Shown here piece by piece: positions 17,120 through 26,006 of a stretch of DNA of 64,000 nt. How positions within the stretch are numbered: position 1 is the stretch's first letter; the number at the start of each line of letters is the position of its first letter. The stretch comes from Rubripirellula tenax. Its GTDB lineage: Bacteria > Planctomycetota > Planctomycetia > Pirellulales > Pirellulaceae. The notes beneath the pieces were generated by a model that saw only the letters and a list, made by a program, of their open reading frames with translations, made no database searches and was not told where the DNA came from. A program made the position numbers and the translations under genes. Location of the stretch: contig NZ_SJPW01000003.1 in the NCBI RefSeq assembly GCF_007860125.1, positions 310,001 through 374,000 on the forward strand, written 5' to 3'.

Positions 17120-19522
17120 CTAGTTGCAGTTCGTGCAACCAGCGCCCGTTTCCATCACAGCACCTTCGCTGATGATGCCGTCGCTGTGTCCACCGTCGAT
17201 GATGGTTTCGCCCATCACCGAACCGCCGAAGTCATCAATGCTTCCGCCGTTAACCATCGGAGCAGCCGACATCGCCGGTGCACCGTAGTTGTAGACAGGA
17301 ACTTGAATCGTTTCGGCAACCGGACGGCAAACGCGAACGTTGACCGAACGAGTCGCTTGAACGGGAACACAAACGCTGTACGTTTCCGGAGTCTGCTCGG
17401 TCACGTTGTCGTAAACGGTGACGTTGTAGTTGCGGACGCGTTGCTCGGGAACACAAACGGTGAAGCTGACTTCGCGGCTACGCGATTGTGTTTCCATGCG
17501 AGTGCGATTGACGGTGCGAGTACGAGTCTCGGTCGTCATCGTCGTTTGCGGAACCATGCGAGTGCGGGTTTCCAATCGCGTGCGTTGGACCGGAACCATG
17601 CGAGTACGGGTTTCGGTGGTCATCGTTGTGACGGGAACCATGCGAGTACGTGTTTCGGTACGGCTCTTGGTCACTTGGAATTGACGCGTGCGAGTTTCTT
17701 GACGAACCCGTTGTACCGGAACCATGCGAGTGCGGGTTTCGGTGTTGAACTCGGTGTAAGGAACCGTACGAGTACGTGTTTCCGTGCGACAGCGAGAAAC
17801 GGGAACCATGCGGCTTCGCGTTTGAGTCGTCATCGTTACCACAGGAACTTCGCGAGTACGAGTTTCCATGCGAGTGCGAGTGACAGGCACTTGGCGGTCA
17901 CGAGTTTCGGTACGGTACTTCGTCACATTGTATTGACGCGAACGTTGTTCGGTACGGCAGCGAGTCACGGGAACCGATCGGCTACGAGTTTCAGTCGTGT
18001 ACTTGGTCACGTTAACGGTACGAGTACGAGTCTCGGTGCGGCAACGTGTGACGGGCACCATGCGAGTGCGTGTTTCGCATGTGTAGCTGGTCGTCGTGTA
18101 CGTATAGGGCTCTTGCGAGCACTGGGTTTGATACGTGGTGCAAGGAACTTGCTCGCAAACCAGGTTGGGAACGTAAACCTTGCGATAAACGATGGTTGGG
18201 CAGCATGCATCACCAACGACGCCACCGCCACAAGGATCGGCACAGGGATCCGCACAAGGATCAACACAGGCATCGTTGCAATGACCACAACCACAACCAC
18301 CGGTCAAACCGCTCAGCAATCCGCCCAGCAGACCACGACCGCGTGACAGGCACGACGATGCACCCGAACCGAAGGACGCCACAGGTGACGAAGCAACTTC
18401 CGTTGCCACGCACTTATAGCTTCCCATGTCACGAGTCACCGTCTTCATCGTCGTCACGGGAACGCTACGAGATACCGTTCGGTATGCCGTGTGCGTTTGC
18501 GTGACGGGAACTTGAATTTGATAGTTTTGGGCAACGTGTTCGGTGTAAGGAACGTTGACCGTGTAGTTCTGTTGGATCGCTTCGGTGTAAGGAACCGTAA
18601 CGGTGTACGGTTGTTCGATCGTTTCCGAGTAGGGAACTTGAACGTTGTAGACTTGCGTCGCAGTTTCCGTATAAGGAACTTGAACGCTGTACGTTTGAGT
18701 CAGCGTTTCCGTGTAAGGAACGCAAACTTGATAAGACTCCGTACGTGACGATGTTACGGGGACTTGAACGGTGTAGGTCTGTTCCACATGCTCTGTATAG
18801 GGAACGTTTACCGTGTACGTTTCTTCACGAGTACGTTGCACGGGAACTTGAACGGTGTAAGCCTGTTCGATTTGTTCCGTGTATGGAACGCTGACCGTGT
18901 AGTCTTGTGACTGTGTTTCGGTGTAAGGGACGCTAACCGTGTAAGTTTGCGCGACCTGATCGGTTCGCGGAACTTGAACGGTGTAGTTTTGAGTCACTTG
19001 TTCGGTGTAAGGAACCGAAACTTGGAAGGACTGTTCCACCTGAGTCGTCACCGGAACCTGAACGGTGTAAGGGACTTCTTCGGTGTAAGGAATCGCAACC
19101 TGAACGTTGTAGTTCTCGGTGCGGGTTTGCGTCGTCGGGACATTGACGGTGTAGGTTTGTTGGCGCGTTTCAACACGGGCAACTCGCTTCGTCACGCTTC
19201 GCATACGCGTGCGTGTTTCGCGCTGATGTGTCGTGTACGGGATTTCGCGAGTCTCCGTCACGTACTGGGATCGCATCACGGTGCGAGTTTCGTAAGTGAC
19301 CGATGGTCCACATGCGTCGCCCGCACCGAAACCTCCGACCGAACTGATAACCGATCCGCCCATGCCGGATCCGTCAACGACCATACCGGCACCGTCTGAT
19401 CCACCCAAACAAGCTCCGCCGCCACCAAGGCATGCCGAACATCCACAATCGTCGCCCAGAGCGACGCCAGACGTCGTGAGCGCGAGCGCTGACATCCATA
19501 CAAACTTAAAGACCCAATTCAC
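17120..19522 (-). CDS. Planctomycete YTV-repeat cell-wall protein 1
   Basis: I set the start at the GTG at 19522, preceded by AAGGA, giving 800 residues; the upstream ATG-initiated extension would place 27 charged residues before the signal peptide. A signal peptide (FVWMSALALTTSGVALG) leads to a Cys/Gly-rich head (DCGCSACLGGG). Then come about 14 units of a 14-residue repeat of the type YTVxVPYTExxxQx, rich in Glu and Thr. A Cys/Gly/Asp-rich linker follows (CGCGHCNDACVDPCADPC). Next are about 15 units of another 14-residue repeat of the type (R/T)TETRTRxVPVTxx, rich in Arg. The tail is GAGCTNCN. YTV-domain proteins were found in the cell wall of Rhodopirellula baltica and are confined to planctomycetes. 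The role is probably structural, with cysteines available for disulfide cross-links. A paralogue lies at 51549. Confidence 0.9.
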   Translation of the reverse strand: MNWVFKFVWMSALALTTSGVALGDDCGCSACLGGGGACLGGSDGAGMVVDGSGMGGSVISSVGGFGAGDACGPSVTYETRTVMRSQYVTETREIPYTTHQRETRTRMRSVTKRVARVETRQQTYTVNVPTTQTRTENYNVQVAIPYTEEVPYTVQVPVTTQVEQSFQVSVPYTEQVTQNYTVQVPRTDQVAQTYTVSVPYTETQSQDYTVSVPYTEQIEQAYTVQVPVQRTREETYTVNVPYTEHVEQTYTVQVPVTSSRTESYQVCVPYTETLTQTYSVQVPYTETATQVYNVQVPYSETIEQPYTVTVPYTEAIQQNYTVNVPYTEHVAQNYQIQVPVTQTHTAYRTVSRSVPVTTMKTVTRDMGSYKCVATEVASSPVASFGSGASSCLSRGRGLLGGLLSGLTGGCGCGHCNDACVDPCADPCADPCGGGVVGDACCPTIVYRKVYVPNLVCEQVPCTTYQTQCSQEPYTYTTTSYTCETRTRMVPVTRCRTETRTRTVNVTKYTTETRSRSVPVTRCRTEQRSRQYNVTKYRTETRDRQVPVTRTRMETRTREVPVVTMTTQTRSRMVPVSRCRTETRTRTVPYTEFNTETRTRMVPVQRVRQETRTRQFQVTKSRTETRTRMVPVTTMTTETRTRMVPVQRTRLETRTRMVPQTTMTTETRTRTVNRTRMETQSRSREVSFTVCVPEQRVRNYNVTVYDNVTEQTPETYSVCVPVQATRSVNVRVCRPVAETIQVPVYNYGAPAMSAAPMVNGGSIDDFGGSVMGETIIDGGHSDGIISEGAVMETGAGCTNCN

Positions 19523-19729
19523 AATCGATTTCCTTCTGACAGGCTTGAAACTTTGAGGCACACGGGCATGGCGACGAGGCATAAAACACTGCCCAACCAA
19601 CACACCTTCCCTACGTGTCTCAAACCTAAACCCGCCCCCCCGTAAAACAATCGATCACTGGACAAAACGTACCGTTTGGTTCATCACGTGTGACGATCGT
19701 AGGGGCAAAGCGATTTGGGCTAAGCAAAG

Positions 19730-19761
19730 AAAAAACGGCGACTCGATTGATGAGCCGCCGT
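19730..19761 (-). terminator. Orphan minus-strand intrinsic terminator
   Basis: Read on the minus strand: ACGGCGGCTC, a 7-base loop, GAGTCGCCGT (one mismatch), then TTTTTT. No intact gene precedes it on that strand before the repeats at 20.0-20.2 kb, so it probably marks a lost gene or an unrecognised RNA. Confidence 0.65.
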
Positions 19762-20025
19762 TGGCGGAAAGGTCGAAGGATGGTCGTGTCTGTTTTAACG
19801 ATTAACCGATCGATCGAGTTCGGTAGTATTGCTGTGGGACGGTATTGTAAGGCGATCTGAGCGTCGTCGTTTAGCGCGAGGTCGCGGGCTGAACCTCGCT
19901 GACCGGTGCAGGGTCCGCTTTGACCTTCGCCACGTTCCATCACTTGCCGTTTAAACTCGACCCAGAATGTCAATCGAGTCGGGTGCAGTCAGGCTGGTAG
20001 CAGTTGAGCGATGTGGATGAGTCCA

Positions 20026-20104
20026 GGTAGGGTGCGTGCTCGTCACGCACAAGACGCCACCCCTAAGCGAGCCGTAGCGGTGCGTGGCACGAACGCACCC
20101 TACC
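20026..20104. repeat. Imperfect palindromic repeat (MITE/REP-like)
   Basis: A left arm of about 25 bases starting GGTAGGGTGCGTGCT (20026) pairs imperfectly with a right arm ending GAACGCACCCTACC (20104) around a 29-base centre. Related arms occur at 25785-25850, and the centre plus right arm recur at 21905. It looks like a dispersed, non-coding palindromic element. Confidence 0.75.
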
Positions 20105-20156
20105 CGAACTCACTTGAAACCCGAAACCCGAGTCAGACCCCACGCGAAGCGTTTCC
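20044..20156 (+). repeat. 113-bp direct repeat, copy A
   Basis: Bases 20044-20156 are identical to 21905-22017 over 113 positions. The repeat contains the right part of the palindromic element and the adjoining sequence ending GCGAAGCGTTTCC. The two copies are in direct orientation and bracket the chemoreceptor-like gene. Confidence 0.95.
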
Positions 20157-20276
20157 CCTGCGACGCGACCAGTCCCTACCCGAGCCCAAACCAACCGCCA
20201 TCCATAACGAGTAAACTCAATGCAGACGGACCACTAGGCCCCTTTGATGGTTCCCTTTCATGGTTCGCTGCGGCGG

Positions 20277-21425
20277 CTACGCTTTGCCGATACTCTGCAT
20301 GATCAAGGAGTTCCAACCGGTGGTGTAGGTTTCGTAACCCGGAGCGTGCGCGAATCCGAGGCAGAAGGGTATTCCGTCGATCGAAATCGTGGAGAAGCGT
20401 TTGTGTTTCTTCACCAATTCCATCCACGAGGACGGCACCGATTCATTCATTGCTTGACCGCCTGAATCGGCGAGGACACGACCGGCTTCATCGACGATCA
20501 TCACGCGAGTGGTCTCTTTCTCGCCCTCGCGAAGCGGCGTGTTCTCGATCACCGATTGGGCCAACGCGTCCCAGTTAAAAATGATTCCCAGCACACCCAG
20601 GATGCTGCCGTCGACGCGACCACCCTGACGAACCGCTGCGGAATAAATCAGTGACGCTTCGTCATTGACCAGCGAGCTTTTATGTGCCGTTTCGAATGCA
20701 AAATCCTCGCCACTGCGCGTCGTCATGGCTCTGTCGAACCAGACCGCTCGCGATACATCTCGGTCAATCGATCGATACCGATCGGGACGACCGTTCGCGA
20801 TTACTTTCCCTTTGGTGTCTGCCAAAACCAAGTCCCAATAGACGGTGTAGGAGTTCAAGATCGTTCCTAGCCGTCCGCAGGCGTGTTCGGTCGCTGCAGC
20901 GGTCTTTTCCGAAAGTGCGTCGACGACACTCGAATCGGTCGCCCACCAACGCACATCGCAACTGCGCTCATACAGATTACGGTCAATCAGATCGATGTTC
21001 ACAAGCGCCATATCGCTGAGCCGGTTGCCGCGGACGCTGGTGCCAATCAAATCCAATAGCAACTGGATCGTTCGCTGCGTCCGACTGGCCATCTGGTTGG
21101 CAGCGTCGGTGGTATTGCTCGCCAGTTTTTGCATCTCAGCGGCAACGACGCCGAAAGCGGCTCCATAACTTCCCGCTCGCGCCGCTTCGATCCTCGCGTT
21201 GAGCGCCAAAAGTTTGGTTCGAGAGTTGATCTCGTTGATTTCATCGATTGCAGAATCCATCGTCAGATTCAGTTGCCGAACCAATCCCAATACGTCGTCA
21301 CTACCTCCATCGCCGACGGACATTTCATCGCTTTCGGCAAACGGACGGTCATGGGTTTGTTTGATGTTGTTGTTGGTTTTGAGTGAAGGACGCGGGGCGG
21401 GGCTGCTCAATTGAGTCGCGGACAT
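20277..21425 (-). CDS. Soluble chemoreceptor-like protein: MCP signalling segment followed by a Cache/PDC-like domain
   Basis: 382 residues from the ATG at 21425, which has GGAG about 10 bases upstream. Near residues 45-100 is a short but clear methyl-accepting chemotaxis signalling tip: [20 protein letters not shown] and [20 protein letters not shown]. The rest (about 120-380) resembles a Cache/PDC sensor, with [48 protein letters not shown] and [21 protein letters not shown]. There is no signal peptide or transmembrane helix. The order (signalling part first, sensor last) is the reverse of classical receptors. It may sense a small molecule in the cytoplasm and signal to a CheA array. It lies between two identical 113-bp direct repeats. 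Confidence 0.82.
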   Translation of the reverse strand: MSATQLSSPAPRPSLKTNNNIKQTHDRPFAESDEMSVGDGGSDDVLGLVRQLNLTMDSAIDEINEINSRTKLLALNARIEAARAGSYGAAFGVVAAEMQKLASNTTDAANQMASRTQRTIQLLLDLIGTSVRGNRLSDMALVNIDLIDRNLYERSCDVRWWATDSSVVDALSEKTAAATEHACGRLGTILNSYTVYWDLVLADTKGKVIANGRPDRYRSIDRDVSRAVWFDRAMTTRSGEDFAFETAHKSSLVNDEASLIYSAAVRQGGRVDGSILGVLGIIFNWDALAQSVIENTPLREGEKETTRVMIVDEAGRVLADSGGQAMNESVPSSWMELVKKHKRFSTISIDGIPFCLGFAHAPGYETYTTGWNSLIMQSIGKA

Positions 21426-21691
21426 TCTAGAGGGTCTCCATGCGCGTATTGACGCGTCCGCGCTCGCGAATCGCATCAATCGCTGGATGGTTGGGGCATT
21501 GGGGCATTCACGACCGGTTGATTCCGCCCAAAAACGGGTCGCGCACATCCCAAACGATCGGCAATGTTCTCTCGGATCACGAAACGGAATGCGAAAACGC
21601 GGCGATGCGGAGTGAGTTTGCGTCGAACCCCACGGTTCTGAGGCATCGCACGATCGCAGCGATTGTCCCGGTCGCCCTGCAAGCAAAGGGG

Positions 21692-21761
21692 CCCGTCCCA
21701 AATGCCGCGTGGTTAAGCCGTAAATCACTACATAAGGTTCCGCGCCAGCTTTGCTATCGGG
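21692..21761 (+). repeat. 70-bp dispersed repeat, copy 1
   Basis: A 70-base unit beginning CCCGTCCCAAATGCCGCG and ending GCTTTGCTATCGGG also occurs at 25465-25534 with only a few differences. Both copies adjoin ATAATGGGACGGGGG-type palindromes. It resembles the non-coding ends moved by REP/IS200-like systems; no transposase is visible. Confidence 0.85.
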
Positions 21762-21833
21762 CGAAGATAATGGGACGGGGGTAATATGTGACAAACTTGC
21801 TTAAAACTACCTCCATCCCATTATCTTCGCCCG
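21758..21833. repeat. REP-like inverted repeat
   Basis: CGGGCGAAGATAATGGGA (21758-21775) is perfectly inverted at 21816-21833. The inner sides, GGGGGTA and TACCTCC, partly extend the pairing. The loop is about 25 bases. The same GGGACGGGGGTA arm recurs at 25432. Confidence 0.85.
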
Positions 21834-21904
21834 GACACCTTTTCGGCATCCGTCATCTTTGATCGTCGCCATCTAAATTACCTCCGTCCCATTTGATCCC
21901 TCCG

Positions 21905-22017
21905 CACGCACAAGACGCCACCCCTAAGCGAGCCGTAGCGGTGCGTGGCACGAACGCACCCTACCCGAACTCACTTGAAACCCGAAACCCGAGTCAGACC
22001 CCACGCGAAGCGTTTCC
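21905..22017 (+). repeat. 113-bp direct repeat, copy B
   Basis: Identical to 20044-20156. This copy lacks the left arm of the palindromic element; it instead follows REP-like sequence and runs straight into the truncated beta-helix gene. Confidence 0.95.
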
Positions 22018-22056
22018 TCCCGAAACCCGAGTCAGACCCCACGCGAAGCGTTTCCT
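21981..22056 (+). repeat. 38-bp tandem duplication at the gene breakpoint
   Basis: The 38-base unit beginning CCCGAAACCCGAGTCAGA occurs twice in perfect tandem (21981-22018 and 22019-22056). The first copy is the end of the 113-bp repeat. The beta-helix coding sequence starts immediately after the second copy. Confidence 0.93.
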
Positions 22057-22057
22057 C

Positions 22058-24742
22058 CTGGATGTCGTTGCCGATGATGGCGTCGTTAGCCTTCGTGAAG
22101 CAATCGAATCCGCAAATGGCTTAGCTGGCACCGACACGATCACGTTTGCGCCAACGATCGACGGCCAACCTATCCAATTGTCCGCAGAGCTCGGGCAGCT
22201 TTCGATCACTGACTCGGTAGGCATTTCAGGCAATGGATCAACCCAGACGATCGTCGACGCGAACCAACAGTCACGGGTCTTGAGCATCGAAGGGGATGCG
22301 ATCGACGTGAACTTGTCGGGGTTAGCGGTCACTGGCGGCAAAACGACGGGAAGCAATGAGTGGAATGTGCAACCGATAGACGATCACGGTGGCGGTGGGA
22401 TTCGTTTTTTATCCAGTGGCACACTCACCGCTACTGATAGCGTCTTGTCAGCGAACAGCACTTCGGGCGAACTCGCGGCAGGCGGCGGGATCTTTACGTC
22501 GACTGGTAACGTCACGTTGATTCGCAGCACATTGTCGAACAACCGCACAACTGGAGGTTTCGCGTATGGCGGCGGCGTGCGTTCGGAATTTGGCGTCGTC
22601 ACGCTGATAGATAGCACTGTGTCTGATAACCACACGACGGGCATTGCATCAGATGGTGGTGGGATCTCGGCGGGGGGAGGGAATGTGACATTGACAGGCA
22701 GCACGGTGTCAAGCAACAGCACCGCAGGTGAGAATGCGAAAGGTGCTGGGATCCAAGCCTATCAAGGCGATGTGACAGTGACGGAAAGCACGATATCAAA
22801 TAACGTCACCGAGGGCTTTTTGGGGAAAGGCGGCGGCATCTTTGCACATTCCGGTAAAGTGACGCTGACGGACAGTATACTGTCAGGCAACCGCACGGCC
22901 GGACCTGCGGCGGGTCAAGGCGGCGGGATCTACTTAGGGATGGGCTCTGGCAGCGCGACGCTTCTAAACAGCACGTTGTCGGGCAACAGTACAAGCGGCG
23001 CTGATTCGTGGGGCGGCGGAATCTATTCGTTCGGCAGCAGTGTGACGCTGACGGGCAGCACATTGTCGGGGAATCGAACGACGGGCAACGGTTCAAGTGG
23101 CGGCGGGATCGCTTCGTATGGCAAAGTGACGCTATTCGGCAGCACCTTGTCAAACAATCGAGCGGATGGAACAGACTCGGACGGTGGCGGGCTGTGGTTC
23201 GGTCCAACGTCAGTATCGATCATGGGCAGCACCGTCACCGGAAATACTGCTTCCGGGACTGGCGGAGGTCTAGCGACACCCGAGGATGTGTATGACCGGA
23301 ATCTGAAAATCCATAATTCGATCATCGCGGGCAACACCGCGCGGATCAACTCCGACTTGGAATTGCCGATCACGCCAGAGTCCCCGTTTGATTTGAAGTC
23401 AAGCATCATCGGTGACAATGAAGGCACGAGTCTCACGGCCTCGGAAACCGCCGACGCCAACGGTAATCTGATCGGAACGCCCGCGGCACTGATCGATCCA
23501 CTGCTTGGTCCTTTGCAAGACAACGGCGGTCTGACGTTGACGCACGACCTGCTGCCGAACAGTCCGGCGATCGATGCAGGAGACAACGGGTTGCTAGCCG
23601 GGCAAATGCATGACCAACGTGGTGCTGCGTTCACTCGGACGTTCAATGTTAGAGCCGACATCGGTGCTGTCGAATATGTGGACCCGTCGATTGTCACCCT
23701 GCCGAATGCCACGTCCTCGATCGCCATCGAATCGGGCGACATCGTGGTCCGATCTGCCGATCAGGTTGTCTTTCAGTCGGCAATCGAGACGCTAACACGA
23801 CTGCGAACCGTCGGCACCCCTGGGGACGACACGATCGAACTGAAGACGGCGCATCTTTCCGATACAGCCGTTCTGGAGGTCAGCGGCGGGCCTGGCGAGA
23901 ACACACTTTTGGTCGACGTCGCGTCGCTTGACCTGACGAAACAAGAATCTCTATCGGTCGAGAACTTCTCGCGAATCGATTTGCGAGACGACCGACCAAA
24001 CGTGCTGACACTCGATGCCCGAGCAGTCTCTACTATGTCGCCCGTCGATAAGGCGATCACCATCCTAGGCGATTTGGGAATCGATCAGTTCGTGTTCTCG
24101 GATGTTGCAAACTGGCGAATGGATGCACCGGAGAATTTCGATGGACAGGATATGCAAGTGACCGTCAACCAGATCACGGGCGAGAGGGTGCGGAGCAACA
24201 CGTCATCGGGCTGGCACAACTTATTGGTGCCTTCCGACATCAATAACAGCGGTGATGTGACGGCAAGCGATGCTTTGCTGATCATCAACGAACTCGGCCG
24301 CAGAGCCTATTCGATCGCAACATCAGGCGTGTTAAACAGCCCCGTTACTGACGCCCCATTCCCAGGCAACTTCTACGACCAAAACAGTGACGGTAGCGTT
24401 ACCTCGGTTGATGCACTACGCGTAATCAACCAACTATCCAGGATGAACTCCCGCGATGATGTACCGGGCGAAGTTCAGCAGTCGACGGACACGTTCAATC
24501 AAATTGTCGTGGAGCCGCCGCTAGGGTCAGACTTCGTCTTGCGGAGAGAACCTCTCGAGTCCTATTCACTCAGTTTGCTGCCATGGCAATCTCAAGTTTC
24601 TTCTTCGCAGTCAACTTCCACATTGGCCATAGGGGAATCAGAAACTGTTCCCGCGCAGTCCGAATCGCCTGAAAGTTCGGCCGAGCGAATCGACCAGTGG
24701 CTCACTGAAATGGCCGTGGCGACGAAGATCAGCGAAACCTAG
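22058..24742 (+). pseudogene. Beta-helix/dockerin-type secreted protein, 5' end lost
   Basis: From about 22058 the frame encodes LDVVADDGVVSLREAIESAN, the usual opening of planctomycete parallel beta-helix domains. Many repeats of the form GSTLSGNxTxGxGGGI follow, ending with the typical DQRGAAFTRTFNVRADIGAVEY. The C-terminus has a dockerin type I pair: DINNSGDVTASDALLIINEL and DQNSDGSVTSVDALRVINQL, whose Asp/Asn loops bind calcium. Upstream, where a signal peptide should be, the frame reads only through the 113-bp and 38-bp repeats to a TTG at 21893. There is no ATG and no secretion signal. The intact gene would encode an exported adhesin or carbohydrate-binding protein; this copy is probably non-functional or not exported. 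The coding part itself is free of frameshifts, so the loss looks recent. Confidence 0.8.
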
Positions 24743-24803
24743 TCTTAACGGGTATCGAAATTGATCGCCGGTCGGCAAACGCAACGATTCGGCACGGTTT
24801 CAA

Positions 24804-25400
24804 TCAATTTCGCCCTCCGACGTCGGTTTCTCGAGCGTCGGAATATTTCGGATTGGCGGTGGGGAATTGCGCTCCCACCGTTTTTTGCCATTGGTGCAAC
24901 TTGGTTTGCAGTTGCCCGGCTTTTTCGGGCTGCGATGCCGCCAGGTCATGTTGCTCGCTAATGTCTTTGGCGAGGTTGTACAGTTCGACGCGTTTGTCTT
25001 CGTGGAATTCAATCAGCCGAAACTCGCCCGAGCGGATCACGCTGTAGGGGCCGTCACCGCCCGCATGATAATGTGGGTAGTGCCAAAACAGGTCTCGATC
25101 GATCTTGGCCGTCTGTGTCCGCAGCAACGTGACCAGACTTGTGCCATCCGACGCCGCGTTAGAGTCCGACTGGACACCGGCCATTTCTTGAAACGTGGAA
25201 AACAAATCCATCGTGATGATCGGAGTATCACAGACGGTGCCGGGAGTGGTGACGCCTGGCCAATGGACGATCGCTGGTTCCCGCAGGCCGCCCTCGTAAG
25301 CGGATCCCTTGCCGCGTCGCAAAGGGGGGTTTTTGGTGAAGCCAGTTGCCTTACCGTACCGTTGGGCTAGGCCGCCGTTGTCGCTGTAGAACACGATCAC
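24804..25400 (-). pseudogene. Sulfatase, C-terminal fragment
   Basis: 198 residues that begin inside a sulfatase core: VIVFYSDNGG carries the Asp-Asn metal-binding pair found about 300 residues into intact sulfatases. Next come KGSAYEGGLREPAIVHWPG and the C-terminal subdomain (ELYNLAKDISEQHDLAASQPE). The catalytic Cys motif and the whole N-terminal two-thirds are missing. The break is exactly where REP-like sequence starts (about 25404). No sulfatase N-terminus is present elsewhere in the window. It converges with the truncated beta-helix gene. Confidence 0.88.
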
Positions 25401-25406
25401 CGGAGA

Positions 25407-25472
25407 AGAATAATGGGACGAGGAGAATAATGGGACGGGGGTAGTGTTCGGTGTCTTTATTACCCCCGTCCC
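25407..25472. repeat. REP-like tandem and inverted repeat
   Basis: AGAATAATGGGACG occurs at 25407 and 25424. GGGACGGGGGTA (25432-25443) is perfectly inverted at 25461-25472. The array abuts the broken end of the sulfatase. Confidence 0.85.
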
Positions 25473-25534
25473 GAATGCCGCGTGGTTAAGCCGTAAATCA
25501 CTACATGCGGTTCCCGGCCAGCTTTGCTATCGGG
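25465..25534 (+). repeat. 70-bp dispersed repeat, copy 2
   Basis: The same unit as 21692-21761, in the same orientation and with the same length of 70 bases. The differences cluster at the middle dinucleotides around ACTACAT..GGTTCC, which leaves the flanks intact. Confidence 0.85.
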
Positions 25535-25784
25535 AGGGGTAGTAACAGCAAAACTGGCCAAGCACTATTCGTGCCAGCCAAGCTTTCAAACACGACCAAG
25601 CTCCGCTCTGATGGACTGAACTTCTAAACCCAGTTCACCAAAACGAGAGCCCAGCCGTGCCGTCAAGTTCTAACCAATCGTTGGCCCAAGTGGTCGCTAG
25701 TCTTCAACTACGCGGCATTCGGGTCAGGCCTCTTTGATGATATGAGAGCGTGTAAAGGAAGGGGTTTTACAAACTTACGTGCCA

Positions 25785-25850
25785 AGGTGGGTGTGTGCTT
25801 GCCAAGCACCGTCACGCCTTGCTGGTGCGTGACGAGCACGCACCCTACCT
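25785..25850. repeat. Imperfect palindromic repeat related to 20026-20104
   Basis: AGGTGGGTGTGTGCTTGCC on the left pairs imperfectly with GACGAGCACGCACCCTACCT on the right. The right arm is the reverse complement of the left arm of the 20026 element. Confidence 0.7.
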
Positions 25851-26006
25851 GGACTCCGCAGGAGCATTGGCCCGCGTGTGTGAATTGCGGAGGTCTTGGA
25901 TGTCAAGCGAATGGGGACAAACGAATGCCAAGCGGATTAAGAGCAGCCGTCGAATCGAAATACTCGCAAGTGGCTTTCCCTTTTTCTTGGTGCTCCGTTC
26001 TGGGAA

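Larger units (their letters stand above)
19523..20276. other. Gene-free region with a minus-strand terminator and repeats
   Basis: About 750 bases. It holds the upstream region of YTV gene 1, an orphan minus-strand terminator at 19730, and the first copies of the repeats at 20026-20156. A minus-strand frame just upstream of the terminator ends with NTVPQQYYRTRSIG and a stop at about 19801, but it is interrupted by stops further upstream. It could be the tail of a decayed gene or a small RNA locus. I cannot support a functional gene. Confidence 0.45.
25401..26006. other. Repeat-filled gene-free region
   Basis: About 600 bases with no supportable gene. It holds two 17-base-period copies of AGAATAATGGGACG (25407 and 25424), the inverted repeat 25432-25472, the 70-bp repeat at 25465 and the palindrome at 25785. 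The stretches between them show no coding signal. Confidence 0.6.

Noticed and set aside
16880-18346. A 488-codon plus-strand frame
   Set aside because: It is antisense to the YTV repeat gene. The repeats make long open frames on both strands; the His/Arg/Asn-rich product looks like no protein family.
23023-23742. A 239-codon minus-strand frame
   Set aside because: Antisense to the beta-helix repeats, which produce long open frames by their composition.
20026-25850. CRISPR array
   Set aside because: The repeats here are few, of different lengths and not evenly spaced; there are no cas genes.
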